DNA of 24,845 nt, taken from positions 392,637-417,481 of the forward strand of contig NW_019774369.1 in NCBI RefSeq assembly GCF_001039355.2. The letters run 5' to 3'. Position 1 is the stretch's first letter. Every line of letters starts with the position of its first letter. Source of the stretch: Lingula anatina. Its lineage: Eukaryota > Brachiopoda > Lingulata > Lingulida > Lingulidae. Under the pieces are notes generated by a model. That model worked only from the letters and a program-made list of their open reading frames with translations. It made no database searches and had not been told where the DNA came from. A program made the position numbers and the translations under genes. Positions 10,301 through 19,669 of this stretch are shown here, in pieces.

Positions 10301-11550
10301 ACTTAATTATCAATGTGTTAAACCTATTCCCACTGTTAAAAACTACACACCAATTGTTTTTTTTTTAATGAAATCTGCCAGTTATATTACTATATTATGC
10401 AACCTAAATCCCTATTAGTACCGAAAACCTTTATTGATAATAGGGGAGGTTAAGTTTCTTGACTTCCATGCAGATATTAGAAGACACAAATCCAAAAACC
10501 TACATGTATGGGGCATCTTACTTGTTATTATTTTCAAAAATTCGACAAAATTTTATGATTGAGTACCTGAGATGATGTCTAGAATGATAAGACAAGAAAG
10601 CATCCTAAATATTCGTAAATAATGTCACCATATCTATAAGTAGTGATAAGGATAAAGTCTTGGAGATTAATCATTTGTACATTCAGGATATCAAGACTCA
10701 AAAAGGATTTTTAAGGTATAACTTTTGTCCAAGTGATTAAATTTATATTATAAAGCAGTTTATTTATATTTGTAGTATTAATATTTTGAGGTATTAGCTG
10801 TCACTTTTGGAACACTTAATATATTGCAGTGTCAATTCTACGTAGTTGATTCTATAACTAATCCAAGGTTGCCAGTCTATGAACCCAGAAAATTGAATAT
10901 ATTACATCATTTTTTGAACATGCCCGATTGATTTTATCACATATTTAACTAGTAAATAATATTACATACATGACTGATACAATTACTAGTAACAGGATTC
11001 CCTTTTGGTTCACAAATCCATGTTATAACCCAGGAAAGGAAACTTTTTCCCCACAAGAGTAGTGTGATTGTCAAGTACAAGTATACAAAACTTGTAATAA
11101 CAACAGAATATAATATACTATAGTAAGCTTACCTGACAGTGCCTGTATAGTTCCACATATATAAAACACATAGTATGCTCTAAGGAAAAAGAATAGCAGG
11201 AAGCAGCAAATGCACAGCAGTATGAACAGTGCAGAGAGTCCGATGAACGCTGTCGCTGCCTTAAATGCTGGCGATAGTATTGTATCCCAGTTATCAATGC
11301 CACCAGAGCACACAAGGGCTTCGTTGGACCTCAAAGCGCAGTGGCGATACAGACCAAAATGGCCATACCCTGCGGCATCAATACTCCCCGTGTCTCCAAT
11401 CCACTGTGGCTGAACAAACACCACAATGTTGATAATAACGAAGCACACAGTCAGGATGGCCCATAGCACACCAATAGCACGATAATTTCGTACGTATTTG
11501 TTGTGATATTCATAAGTGCGAGATTCCCATGTTGTCGTTTCCTGATACAT
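7127..11550 (-). CDS. LHFPL3: LHFPL3/LHFPL4-type tetraspan membrane protein, complete CDS
   Basis: Three coding exons on the minus strand (11550-11133, 9981-9745, 7317-7127) join in phase 1 and phase 1 to give 281 aa plus stop. Four membrane segments are visible at about residues 24-47, 98-123, 126-150 and 178-203. The first extracellular loop carries the family-like pattern W50, GHFGLYRHC (63-71) and C81; the second loop has PAGWD (151-155) and two cysteines, followed by RWAFILAIIGI leading into TM4. LHFPL proteins are small tetraspans related to claudins. LHFPL4 is an auxiliary subunit of GABA-A receptors and LHFPL5 is part of the hair-cell mechanotransduction complex; LHFPL3 is brain-expressed. 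The sequence resembles LHFPL3/4, and the neighbouring ORC5 and RELN genes favour LHFPL3. The cytoplasmic tail (219-281) is longer than in the vertebrate proteins, has PPPP and Arg/His-rich stretches, and ends FQL, a possible class II PDZ ligand. The invertebrate gene probably predates the LHFPL3/4 split. Confidence 0.94.
7431..8187. repeat. Exact 378-bp direct repeat flanking a single N (probable assembly artefact)
   Basis: Bases 7431-7808 and 7810-8187 are identical in every position I compared, with offset 379 and a lone N at 7809 between them. A real tandem duplication would not normally be separated by an ambiguous base; two overlapping contig ends joined by a minimal gap would look exactly like this. 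Each copy includes its own small tandem duplication of about 17 bp (TTAAACATGCATCTTG motif, near 7729-7762 and 8108-8141). Confidence 0.95.
9203..9213. repeat. C11 homopolymer
   Basis: An uninterrupted run of eleven C within LHFPL intron 2. Confidence 0.9.
9745..9981 (-). CDS. LHFPL3: LHFPL coding exon 2
   Basis: It encodes residues 140-218: the end of TM3, the second extracellular loop and TM4. The acceptor is a T-rich tract ending CCAG at 9982-9985 (minus strand) and the donor is AAAT|GTAAGT. It is 237 bp, phase 1 to phase 1, so skipping would preserve the frame but delete TM4. Confidence 0.95.
9982..11132 (-). other. LHFPL intron 1
   Basis: This 1.15-kb AT-rich intron has GTAAGC...CCAG ends on the minus strand. 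I see no other coding or structural feature in it. Confidence 0.9.
11133..11550 (-). CDS. LHFPL3: LHFPL coding exon 1
   Basis: It encodes residues 1-139 plus one base of codon 140: the cytoplasmic N-terminus, TM1, the cysteine-containing first loop, TM2 and the start of TM3. The start ATG is at 11550-11548 in an A-rich context. The donor reads TCAG|GTAAGC at 11133/11132. Confidence 0.95.
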
Positions 11551-12414
11551 TTTTGAACAATTATCTTCTCAAGCTATCCACAAAACACTATTTTCACTCG
11601 TCTGTTGTAAAGTCCAAGCTCCTAATGATTGAAAGGTATCTTTAGAAAGAATCTTTTCTCACTTCTTGTTGCCCGGTCACCTGTTGCTGTGGAAATCCCT
11701 TTTTTGTCTGAGCCAGTGCAGCAAGACAGGGTGCGCTATGGGCAAGCTTGAAAGGTATAATATATCATTTCATATTAAAACACAAGACGTATTTACGTGT
11801 TTCGGGGAGGGCTGGTGGGAAAATTTTCAACTTTGTTTGCAATTTAGGGACCCTTTAATATACTAAGCCCTCATGAAACTATGAAGATTAACACAAAAGA
11901 TAAACAAAAAATTATTAGATAAAAATGATTGTGCACTTTAATCCTTTACAAAAACGCAAATAGCAGGAACTGCCAATCACCCCCCTGAATAAAATGTCAA
12001 CAATAAAACAGGTTTGGTGACCCACTTTTTCACAGGTGACAATTCCAAACCCTTAATGGTGACTAAGAAGGCATTAAGATGTAAAACATGCCCTGCATAA
12101 AATCTTAGTCTGAATCATGTATTTGACAAGATGTATGTTTCGCATGAACTAAAACAATATACCTGAACCTCTACTCAAAGTTTGAGACGAGTAATTTACC
12201 TACCTGTCAAGCAGACATTCTCTCCTAATTTTCTATGTAGCCGGGTGAGAGATGGGAAATTAACTTGAATAAATGAATAAATAAGTTTGCACTCTTAATA
12301 ACATGTAATTATTACTTGTCTGAAGATATTTTAGTTTTTAAACGGAAAGGCAATTTGGTTTTACAACTTCGACAGCTCCATTTCCTGTCACTATTTTAGT
12401 GAACGCCACATTAA

Positions 12415-12419
12415 CCAAT
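12415..12419 (+). promoter_or_regulatory. CCAAT box, ORC5 side
   Basis: AACCAATTAG context, 35 bp upstream of the E-box. The spacing is typical of TATA-less housekeeping promoters; its function is inferred. Confidence 0.35.
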
Positions 12420-12453
12420 TAGATCATTACTGGAGGTGCTTTTCATGGATGCA

Positions 12454-12459
12454 CACGTG
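12454..12459. promoter_or_regulatory. E-box CACGTG
   Basis: A canonical palindromic E-box next to a CpG-containing patch. Such sites are bound by MYC/MAX or USF factors in animals, and MYC-type control would suit a replication gene. This is inference from the motif only. Confidence 0.35.
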
Positions 12460-12827
12460 CGGCGGCTGCTTCGAATATGTGGCAAGTTTGCTCTCTTTCC
12501 CTTCAAGTTTTAGTCCTTAAGAATGCCCTTTATGGAAAGTTTGCTTTGATTACGTGTACTGTACTGTCTAACATATAATGCATGGAATGGAAAAATTATA
12601 TGAAGAGGAATTTCGGAAGTGCTCGCTAACTTTTGACAATTTTGTCTTCTTGCCGCATTAAATATGGTACATACAAAATATTAGCAAAAATATTATTAGT
12701 ACATTCTAGTACAGTACTCAGTGTTTCAAATGCTACATGTTTTCTTTCAGCTAATTCTTTCAAGTGGTCTTTTTTTATTTTAAGAACAAAACACCCCAAT
12801 GAGGCCCGGCACAGCCTGTAAATAAAA

Positions 12828-13004
12828 ATGGATGTTGCTACAGCCAAAGAGCAGCTGTATGAGCTGATACCTGGAAGAAAGGGGCAGATAGATTTACTGT
12901 TGTCATTGTGTAGTCCTCCTCAACCGTATCCAGCTGTGTTTGTATATGGGGTGACAGCAACTGGGAAGTCTCTGGTGGTCAACCAGACAATGAAAATAAT
13001 GAAA
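12828..13004 (+). CDS. ORC5: ORC5 coding exon 1 (Walker A)
   Basis: It encodes residues 1-59, including the P-loop at 41-48, and ends in phase 0 at AAA|GTATGT. The upstream in-frame stop at 12819-12821 supports the start. Confidence 0.95.
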
Positions 13005-14113
13005 GTATGTACAGTCACAGATAATTGTTTATACAGTTCAAACAATATTCAGTACAGTAGATTCAGTATAATGTGTCAACTTATAAATCAAATTATCATT
13101 TATTTCAAACAAATCCTTTGGTTCAGGTTTCATTCTTTGGCATCAGCTGGAACTTATGTGAAAGTAGCAAATGCAGGCATAAGAGTAGATAACATAGCTT
13201 TCATAATGTATTGCTTGTGTACAAATAATGACATTTGGACAATATATGTTTTATTTTTACTATGTTAGCTGATAATTAATATCTTTTCTCCTCTAGCTCC
13301 CTCATGTACTAGTGAATTGTGTGGAATGTTACTCAGCCAAACTTTTATACGAGGAGATCCTGAATGCTCTCTTAGGGGACGGCCCTTGTCCAGCCAATGA
13401 CTTCAGCGTGACCCACAGGTGTGACAACATGAATGACTTTGTCAGGGCACTGACCCATGGGCTACAGGAGACGCTGGTGGATGATCCATTTTACATTGTA
13501 AATAACAAGTTTCTTGTCAGTTATCAGAGGTAGTAATTTTGAAAGCTGACAGCTCTGGATAGTGAGATTACAAATACAAAATTATGTAAAATAAGCTATG
13601 TAAAATGTTGCCAGTAATTTTACTGTTTTCAGTAATCATGTTTATTTTTGGTTGTATTTGGAAGTATTGTGAATTTCACATTTTAAAAACAATGTCATAT
13701 AAAAAAGCTAATTGATCACAAGCTACATATCAACAAGTGTATGGAGAATATTATGGTTTCAGGCTGATATTAATTAATTAATTGGGGGACAATAAGAATG
13801 ACACTTTTCAATGAGAATTCCCCATAGAAAGTAAATTGATAAAAGATTACTGTCAGTAAGTGTGTGGAAAAATGGTATTTTTCAGGTATTAGACAAGGCT
13901 GAAAGGCTCAGAGATATGGAAGGTAATGTCCTGCCAGCATTGCTGAAGCTTCAGGAGTTGGTAAGTTAGGCTATGTATGATGAGGATATAAAGGTGTGTG
14001 TGTGTGTGTGCTCCCATGTTGTTTCCTGTTTAGTGTGTGACATTGGTGTGAAATATTGTCATTTTCTTGAGACATTTTAGGAAACCTTACCCATATCTGC
14101 ATCATAGTTCAGA

Positions 14114-14182
<69 letters not shown>

Positions 14183-16001
14183 ACACATGTGTGGTATATA
14201 AAATGATCAAAGAGAAACTAATATATTACAGTGAATTTTTATCTATGAAAGGTTAATGTTTAAACACAGTGCAATTTTCTAAAATCTAATTGTATTACAA
14301 CAGAATTTCAGGTTATGTGATCGAGTCATGTAACCGAGGAAGTGTTTTTAAGTAATTTATCTTATCAAAGTTTGCTTTTTGCTCTTGCTTATTCTTTAAT
14401 ATTATGTTATAATTTCTTTTTCAGACAAAGTGCAAAGTTAGTGTGATCTTGATCACAGAAATAGTGTGGGAGAAATTCTGGGGAGGAACAGGAATGGTAG
14501 ACCCCTTTCCTATCTACTTTCAGGACTACACAAAAGGTATGAAATTTCAAATATAATAGTTGTCTGTAATAGCTGTGTAAAAGTAGATAATTTTTTGTCA
14601 AGATTGAATGACATAGTTGCATTTTTCAAAGTCCCGTTACTTCATGTTACCCATGTTACAGTAATTATAACTACCAAAATGATATTTTACAATTGGAGAA
14701 TTTTTAATTTTATGAAACAGATAACTTAAAGATAATTTTTGTTAACCTTTACCTTTCTTGCACAATCCAATCATTACTTTGGTCAATTTTCCCCCTTGTA
14801 GAGGAACTCCTGGAGATCATGGCTCTGGACAGTCCTGAGGACTACCCTGTCACTTTCTACAAGTCCTACATCACCCTGGTCCTTAGTGTGTTCTACCTGG
14901 CCTGTAGAAATCTGGCTGAACTCAGGCACCTGGTAAGTATGGTCGGCTTTCCTTGTTATATTTTTCCATTATGAAAGAGGTTGTTTTCTTCTGCATTGGT
15001 TGGTTAGTTGGTTGGTTGGTTGGTTTGCGTCTCTGTTTGTTTGTGGACAAGATATCTCAATCAGTTCCTCGCAAATTCAGGTGAAGTTTTTTTTTTTTTT
15101 TTTTGCATTTTTTTTAAGGCAAAACATAAATAATAGCTGCATTTAGGGACTCCTTATTGATTAAATGGATTTTTTATTGACTTTTTCCCTTTTTTTTTAG
15201 AATATGTGATTTTATTGCATATAGTGATTGGTGTATATTTTCTTTTCTGAATTGCTGTTTACATTTTTTCATAAGTCAGTTTATATACTCTATTTTTTAA
15301 AGTTAATTTAAAGTTAACTTACTTTAGTAAGCTATGGTAAAATTCATAGATAAAATTATTATCATTTCAGGCACAGTTAAACTTCCCTTTATATGTGGAA
15401 CCCATCAAGTCAGGGGATGGTAAGTAATTTAAAGATTAGAGGTTCTGATTTTGATAAAATAAAACTTTTACTTAAAAAAAATCTTGCATATATGTTTTTT
15501 TTTTCACTTATTATTCAAATAAACAAAAAAATTTGCCATGTTTGTTTTGTTTAGTGTTTTAGTATCCTTGATATTTTAAAAGAATGCAAAGTAAATTTCA
15601 AAATTAAAAAATCGGATATGAAATTTGAAAAATATTGAATTTAATGCTGTCTAATAAGAAACTTTTGAAAAATTAGGAAAATGACTTAGTCAAATTATAG
15701 AACTGGCTCTTATGGAAATAAATCTGTTTTTAGCCACAATATCTGAATCCAGGAAACTTTGGAAACACATTGAACCATTCTTAAAGAAAGCTCTGCAAAC
15801 AGTCTATCTCAGGGAGGTCTCCAGGTAATATTTTCTGGCTATAACTTACAGGGGGGGCGATTTAAAGAGGTGCAACTTGCCTTTGTTAAATTAGCACAAG
15901 TCATCGGAAAAGAAAATTAGGACATATATTTTACAGTATGTGTTTTGGTGTAATAATCATAGTTTAAAGAAAGAGTAGATGTCCTACCTCCAGAATTAAA
16001 A

Positions 16002-16036
<35 letters not shown>

Positions 16037-16279
16037 ATAGATAAGTGACCTTAATTCTGTACGTTCCAGCAAGCAGTGGGAGTCCATGCAGCAGAAGTTG
16101 ATGGAGGATGAGGAGGGGGAGAAGTGTATGGGTGCTGCTGGTGGCCCCGTCCCCCTTCATGTGGCCAGGGCTAATGTGGAGCTGCCATTTTACTCCAAGT
16201 ATCTCTTGGTGGCTGCTTACCTTGCCTCCTACAACCCTGCCAAGTCTGACAGAAGATTCTTTACTAAGGTGTGGATGCT

Positions 16280-16340
<61 letters not shown>

Positions 16341-18206
16341 TACAAAAAAACAATGGGGAACCTTTCTGATTAAATGATTGTCATATAGTTATGTAGAAAA
16401 ATGACTTTTTAGTTGATAATATCCTGGTCTCTTAAACAGTATGATTATGGTCAGGAAGAACCCATGAAAAAAACTTGCTCAGTTTTGGAACAGAAAGATT
16501 CACTCATATATTTGATTTTATGAATGAAGGACAATTTTATTATATGACACTGTGGTGTAATGCATTCATAGTTTAGAAAGTTGTTTCACAAATCTGTAAA
16601 AAAAGAAAGATTAATCTTTTATTTCACATTTCAGAACTGTGGAAAACAAAGAAAGTCTAACCGAGCTGTTAAGAAACATGAAAGGGTGAGTTTAACTGTA
16701 TGGAGAGTATTTTCATGGAGAGCATTTCTCTACTTTTGTTGCATAAAATAGAATTTAGGTAGTTTTTTAAATTTCAGTAATTTTTCCCAATATTGATTTT
16801 AAAAAAATGTTTCATTGTTTTAAAATCAACGTAATATAGTTTTTCCCAAGTTGTGAATGAAAATTTTGAATTCTTTTCTGCAGACCAGTAATAGCTCTAA
16901 TTTTATTTATATAACTTATTTAAATTGTGGGGAAGCTCATCGGTGAGGTATATTTAGCTTTTTATGTTCCCATCCAGACTAATTTGAAAATATTCTTTTG
17001 TTTTTACAGAATTGTAGTGAAAAATAATAATTATATTTTACAGCTCACAAGCAAAAATGATGAATCTTCTCTTTCAGACAAGTAACCAGCTCTTGGGGCC
17101 GAAGCCATTTCCACTGGATCGGCTGATGGCTATCTTTCACTCAATTATAGAGGGCAGAGTAGTTCCTACTGCCAACATATTCTCTCAGGTATGATGTGTC
17201 GAACCCTTGTTTATGATAGAATGCCAACACATTAATACTTACCTCTTTATTAGAGTCAGTATTTTTCCTTTCAAGAAAAATTGTTTTGTAATTATCTTGT
17301 TGTAATCTGGAAACTTCATCAGAAATAGTCAACATATTATTATAAATGAGCAAAAATGGTTATTGTCATTATAGTTTGGAAACATTATCATTTAAGGTCA
17401 ATGTCTCATTGTAATCTGGAAATATTGTCATCAAAAGTCAACATTCCATTTTGTAATCTGGAAACATTGTCACAAAAGCCAGCATCTCATAGTAATCAAG
17501 AAACATTGTTGTCAAAGATTAGTGTCTAATAATATTGCAGCACCTTCAGTCTTTATGTCCCAAAAAAGAAAAAAAAAGTAAAAGTCCATTCATTGTTTTG
17601 TTCTAGGTGACATCTCTGGTGACATTACAGCTCCTGGCCCAGGTGGGCAGCAGTGACCAGCTGGAGGGACCCAAGTATAAATGTCTGGTGTCCCTGGACT
17701 TCATTAAACAAGTGGCAAGGTGGGTACTTTACATGGGGTCTTCAAATGTTCATTTTCATGTTCCATGTCTGAATGTCATTTTATTGATACAATTTAGAAA
17801 AAACGTAGGATAGTATCTGTTCAAATTTTGATCCTTTTTCATTCTATATGATCTAGACATTTAAAGGTGATAATAATTTTTTTTTTTTTGTGAAAAGATA
17901 AAGATGTGTGCATGGTGACACTTGATAAACTGCTAAAATCAGTGTGTCTTAATGAAATATTTCTTAATGTTTTTTGCACTTTTACAAATTGATAAAAACT
18001 TTTTTCATAGCTTATTCAGAACTTACAATGAAATTTTTAAAGGTCTTTGAGATACACTCCTTCATGTGTGATCTTTTTGTAATTTTTAATGGTGATCTTA
18101 AAAGTATGTTTTCTGGGCATTGAAACAAATATTTAAGGACACTTGTTTCTTATTTTCCAGGACTGTTCAGTTTGATATAGTACAGTACTTGTATGATTTT
18201 GTATGA
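12828..18206 (+). CDS. ORC5: Origin recognition complex subunit 5, complete CDS
   Basis: Twelve coding exons (12828-13004, 13297-13497, 13886-13960, 14425-14536, 14802-14932, 15371-15419, 15734-15824, 16070-16268, 16635-16685, 17078-17188, 17607-17719, 18161-18206) join in frame to 1356 nt, 451 aa plus stop; human ORC5 is 435 aa. ORC5 is an AAA+ subunit of the nuclear six-subunit complex that marks replication origins and helps load the MCM helicase. The Walker A motif GVTATGKS is at residues 41-48 and the Walker B-like VLDKAE at 127-132. Family signatures include [12 protein letters not shown] (60-71), EIVWEKF (164-170), ELRHL (228-232), VELPFYSK and [10 protein letters not shown] in exon 8, [12 protein letters not shown] in exon 10 and TANIFSQ...[12 protein letters not shown] across exons 10-11. 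The C-terminus YLYDFV nearly matches the human end. An in-frame TAA at 12819-12821 fixes the start ATG. All introns are GT-AG and short (245-464 bp). The gene is head-to-head with LHFPL and upstream of RELN in the same orientation. Confidence 0.97.
13297..13497 (+). CDS. ORC5: ORC5 coding exon 2
   Basis: It encodes residues 60-126, from [12 protein letters not shown] to FYI at the edge of the Walker B strand. The acceptor is CTCCTCTAG and the donor ATT|GTAAAT. Phase 0 on both sides. Confidence 0.95.
13886..13960 (+). CDS. ORC5: ORC5 coding exon 3 (Walker B)
   Basis: It encodes residues 127-151 and starts with [12 protein letters not shown], the Walker B-like aspartate region. The acceptor is TTTTTCAG and the donor TTG|GTAAGT. 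It is too short to be seen as a stand-alone open frame. Confidence 0.94.
13993..14010. repeat. (GT)9 microsatellite in ORC5 intron 3
   Basis: A short GT run about 30 bp after the exon 3 donor. A second, longer GT tract follows in the same intron. Confidence 0.85.
14121..14180. repeat. (GT)30 microsatellite in ORC5 intron 3
   Basis: Sixty bases of uninterrupted GT, followed by GCACACATGTGTGG, whose CACACA can fold back on the tract. Likely highly polymorphic. Confidence 0.95.
14425..14536 (+). CDS. ORC5: ORC5 coding exon 4
   Basis: It encodes residues 152-188 plus one base and includes the family motif TEIVWEKF. The acceptor is CTTTTTCAG and the donor AAAAG|GTATGA. It ends in phase 1. Confidence 0.94.
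14802..14932 (+). CDS. ORC5: ORC5 coding exon 5
   Basis: It encodes residues 189-232, with the helix ending [14 protein letters not shown] that corresponds to human FYTVCRDLKELRHL. The acceptor is CCCCCTTGTAG and the donor CTG|GTAAGT. Confidence 0.94.
14996..15025. repeat. (TTGG)n microsatellite in ORC5 intron 5
   Basis: About seven TTGG units with one interruption (TTAG), followed by TTTG repeats. Confidence 0.8.
15087..15104. repeat. T18 homopolymer in ORC5 intron 5
   Basis: A run of eighteen T, separated from the intron's acceptor by more than 260 bp, so it is not the pyrimidine tract. Confidence 0.85.
15371..15419 (+). CDS. ORC5: ORC5 coding exon 6 (49 bp)
   Basis: It encodes residues 233-248 plus one base ([11 protein letters not shown]...), matching the human segment after ELRHL. 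The acceptor is ATCATTTCAG and the donor GATG|GTAAGT. Confidence 0.9.
15734..15824 (+). CDS. ORC5: ORC5 coding exon 7
   Basis: It encodes residues 249-278 plus two bases, including [20 protein letters not shown], highly similar to human ORC5. The acceptor is GTTTTTAG and the donor CCAG|GTAATA. Confidence 0.95.
15998..16039. repeat. (AAAT)10 microsatellite upstream of ORC5 exon 8
   Basis: About ten perfect TAAA units ending 30 bp before the exon 8 acceptor. The tract is the reverse complement of the one just after the exon. Confidence 0.95.
16070..16268 (+). CDS. ORC5: ORC5 coding exon 8
   Basis: It encodes residues 279-345: a variable acidic linker (EDEEGEK) then the conserved [20 protein letters not shown] block that opens the ORC5 C-terminal domain. 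The acceptor has a weak pyrimidine tract (ACGTTCCAG) and the donor AAG|GTGTGG is the weakest in the gene. Complementary tetranucleotide repeats flank it on both sides. Its length, 199 bp, is not divisible by three. Confidence 0.95.
16279..16337. repeat. (TTTA)14 microsatellite downstream of ORC5 exon 8
   Basis: A 59-bp perfect TTTA run that begins 11 bases after the exon 8/intron 8 boundary. It is complementary to the AAAT tract at 15998-16039. Confidence 0.95.
16635..16685 (+). CDS. ORC5: ORC5 coding exon 9 (51 bp)
   Basis: It encodes residues 346-362, a basic stretch ending VKKHER that corresponds to human FLKKHEK. The acceptor is CACATTTCAG and the donor AAAGG|GTGAGT. Phase 0 on both sides. 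Confidence 0.9.
17078..17188 (+). CDS. ORC5: ORC5 coding exon 10
   Basis: It encodes residues 363-399, including [12 protein letters not shown] and TANIFSQ, the most conserved part of the C-terminal domain. The acceptor is CTCTCTTTCAG and the donor CAG|GTATGA. Confidence 0.96.
17371..17530. repeat. Degenerate ~41-bp minisatellite in ORC5 intron 10
   Basis: Four diverged copies of a unit around TGTAATCTGGAAACATTGTC start near 17371, 17410, 17452 and 17492 (spacing 39, 42 and 40 bp). A fifth, isolated copy starts at 17301. The second half of the unit reads roughly TCAAAAGTCAACATCTCAT. Confidence 0.75.
17607..17719 (+). CDS. ORC5: ORC5 coding exon 11
   Basis: It encodes residues 400-436 plus two bases, with TSLVTLQLL and [13 protein letters not shown]. 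The acceptor is TTGTTCTAG and the donor GCAAG|GTGGGT. Confidence 0.96.
18161..18206 (+). CDS. ORC5: ORC5 terminal coding exon 12
   Basis: It encodes residues 437-451 ([15 protein letters not shown]) and the TGA stop at 18204-18206, aligning with the human C-terminus RTVNFDIIKYLYDFL. The acceptor is TTATTTTCCAG. Confidence 0.95.
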
Positions 18207-18319
18207 AACTACATAATTGTGATTGGAGAAACTTGGGAAATCAACAGGAAAACAAGTAACCATCAGCAAGGAAGATCCCCTGACCTATCAGATAGGAATG
18301 TACTGTTCTCATATGTAGG

Positions 18320-18800
18320 GATGCATCAGCAAGTATTGTCTTGTTTTATACCTACTGAAGAGGAGATTTTCAATATTAAATATTGATATTTTTCTATTGA
18401 GCTTGTCTATGACGGGAAGATACAACTATTGGATAGAGAGGCAGAAGCAAGTATATTGTCTTGTTTTAGAAAGACTAAACACATAGATGCCAGTATTAAT
18501 TCTGCTCTGGTGAATGTTTTTCTGCTAGCGTGTCATTGTCAGACCAGAGAGGACTATTATGGCCTATGGGATATGTTAAGAGAGGCAGCAAGTAATTATA
18601 TCTTTTTACTACTGGTTTATTCCAAATCTCTTGTGCATATGTACAATACTTATGTGATCAATCACAAGATAAAAAACTCTACAGTAATGACCAAACTTAA
18701 ATGTGAATTTGTCTCTGTTAAGCCCATCACTGTAAAACAAGATCTTCCAGTGATACTGTTATGGGATGGAGAGGCAGCAGCAAGTATTACCAACCTTAAA
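18320..18800. repeat. Scattered degenerate repeat (GCAAGTAT motif) in ORC5 3' region
   Basis: Four related copies are visible near 18324-18347, 18432-18467, 18578-18598 and 18765-18790. Three share GAGAGGCAG and all share GCAAGTA; the first two also share TTGTCTTGTTTTA. Spacing is irregular (about 110-190 bp), suggesting an old decayed tandem array. Confidence 0.5.
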
Positions 18801-19663
18801 TGGTACTATTTTGCAATAATTGTGGGGATTTAAAGTTTAACATAAAATCAGTTGCTACTTGTACCAATGGTTATAAAATGGGGCATGCAACATGTGTAAG
18901 GGAGTGAAGAGGGTGACTTTGTGATTGGGCTGACTGCCATCCTCATCTGGAAATAATATCAATTAAACATTGAAACGCATGTATTTCAAAAAAGGTTTGG
19001 CCATCATTAGAAGATTTTAAAGAATTAACAATGTTTGGCCTTTAAAGTGGCTGTGAAAAATGTTGCATTATTGCTGTTCACACATTGCAGTGGTTGAGAT
19101 ACATAGGATTGTGTTTGTAGGAGGCACAACTCCTTACTTAATATTCTCATTCCAGTAAACCTGGAAGCAATTTTTTCAATCACTGATAACATAAATTTTG
19201 TAATATGACTTACTGCCCCATGAGTAAAATGTTAAAACTTTATTAAAAAAAAAAATTAAAGTCAAAATCATTAACTACTGAGTAAGGTGAAATGACAATG
19301 GCTGGATGTGCTTTATTTTTGTAAGAAAATATTAAAATTTTGATCTTGAAAACATTGGGATTCGGGTGTTTTGAATGATTGAGTTGTGAGTTCAGTTGCG
19401 GGTTTCTGTGAATGTGCTGGCTGTTGTAAATACTGACATAAGCATAACATACATCGAATACATACACAGACATGAAAATGATCTAAATTTTAGATATATG
19501 CAGACACACATGCACACATATGAAAGTAATTTGAACTTTGGGATGATTTTCCTTATCGGTTGCTGAGAAATGGGGCAAACAGCTGTAAAGTTACATCTCT
19601 TTGTGCCATGTTACACTGATAAGAAGTGAACTCACAGCAGGGTTCTGCTATCAGAAACTGTGT

Positions 19664-19669
19664 AATAAA
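19664..19669 (+). terminator. Candidate ORC5 polyadenylation signal AATAAA
   Basis: A canonical AATAAA followed 5-40 bp later by T-rich sequence, as in animal cleavage sites. It would give a 3'UTR of about 1.45 kb. I noticed no closer canonical hexamer after the stop. Confidence 0.45.

Larger units (their letters stand above)
11551..12827. promoter_or_regulatory. Divergent intergenic region between LHFPL and ORC5 start codons
   Basis: These 1277 bp separate two head-to-head genes, so they hold both 5'UTRs and both promoters, possibly a shared bidirectional one. No TATA box is obvious. A CCAAT box (12415-12419) and a canonical CACGTG E-box (12454-12459) followed by a small GC-rich patch (GTGCGGCGGC) lie about 370-410 bp upstream of the ORC5 ATG and are plausible ORC5 promoter elements. 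Untranslated exons could exist here but cannot be recognised from sequence alone. Confidence 0.5.

Noticed and set aside
18429-18833. 134-codon open frame downstream of ORC5
   Set aside because: No recognisable domain. Repeated EAEAS/EAAS segments come from the scattered DNA motif. It lies in probable ORC5 3'UTR.
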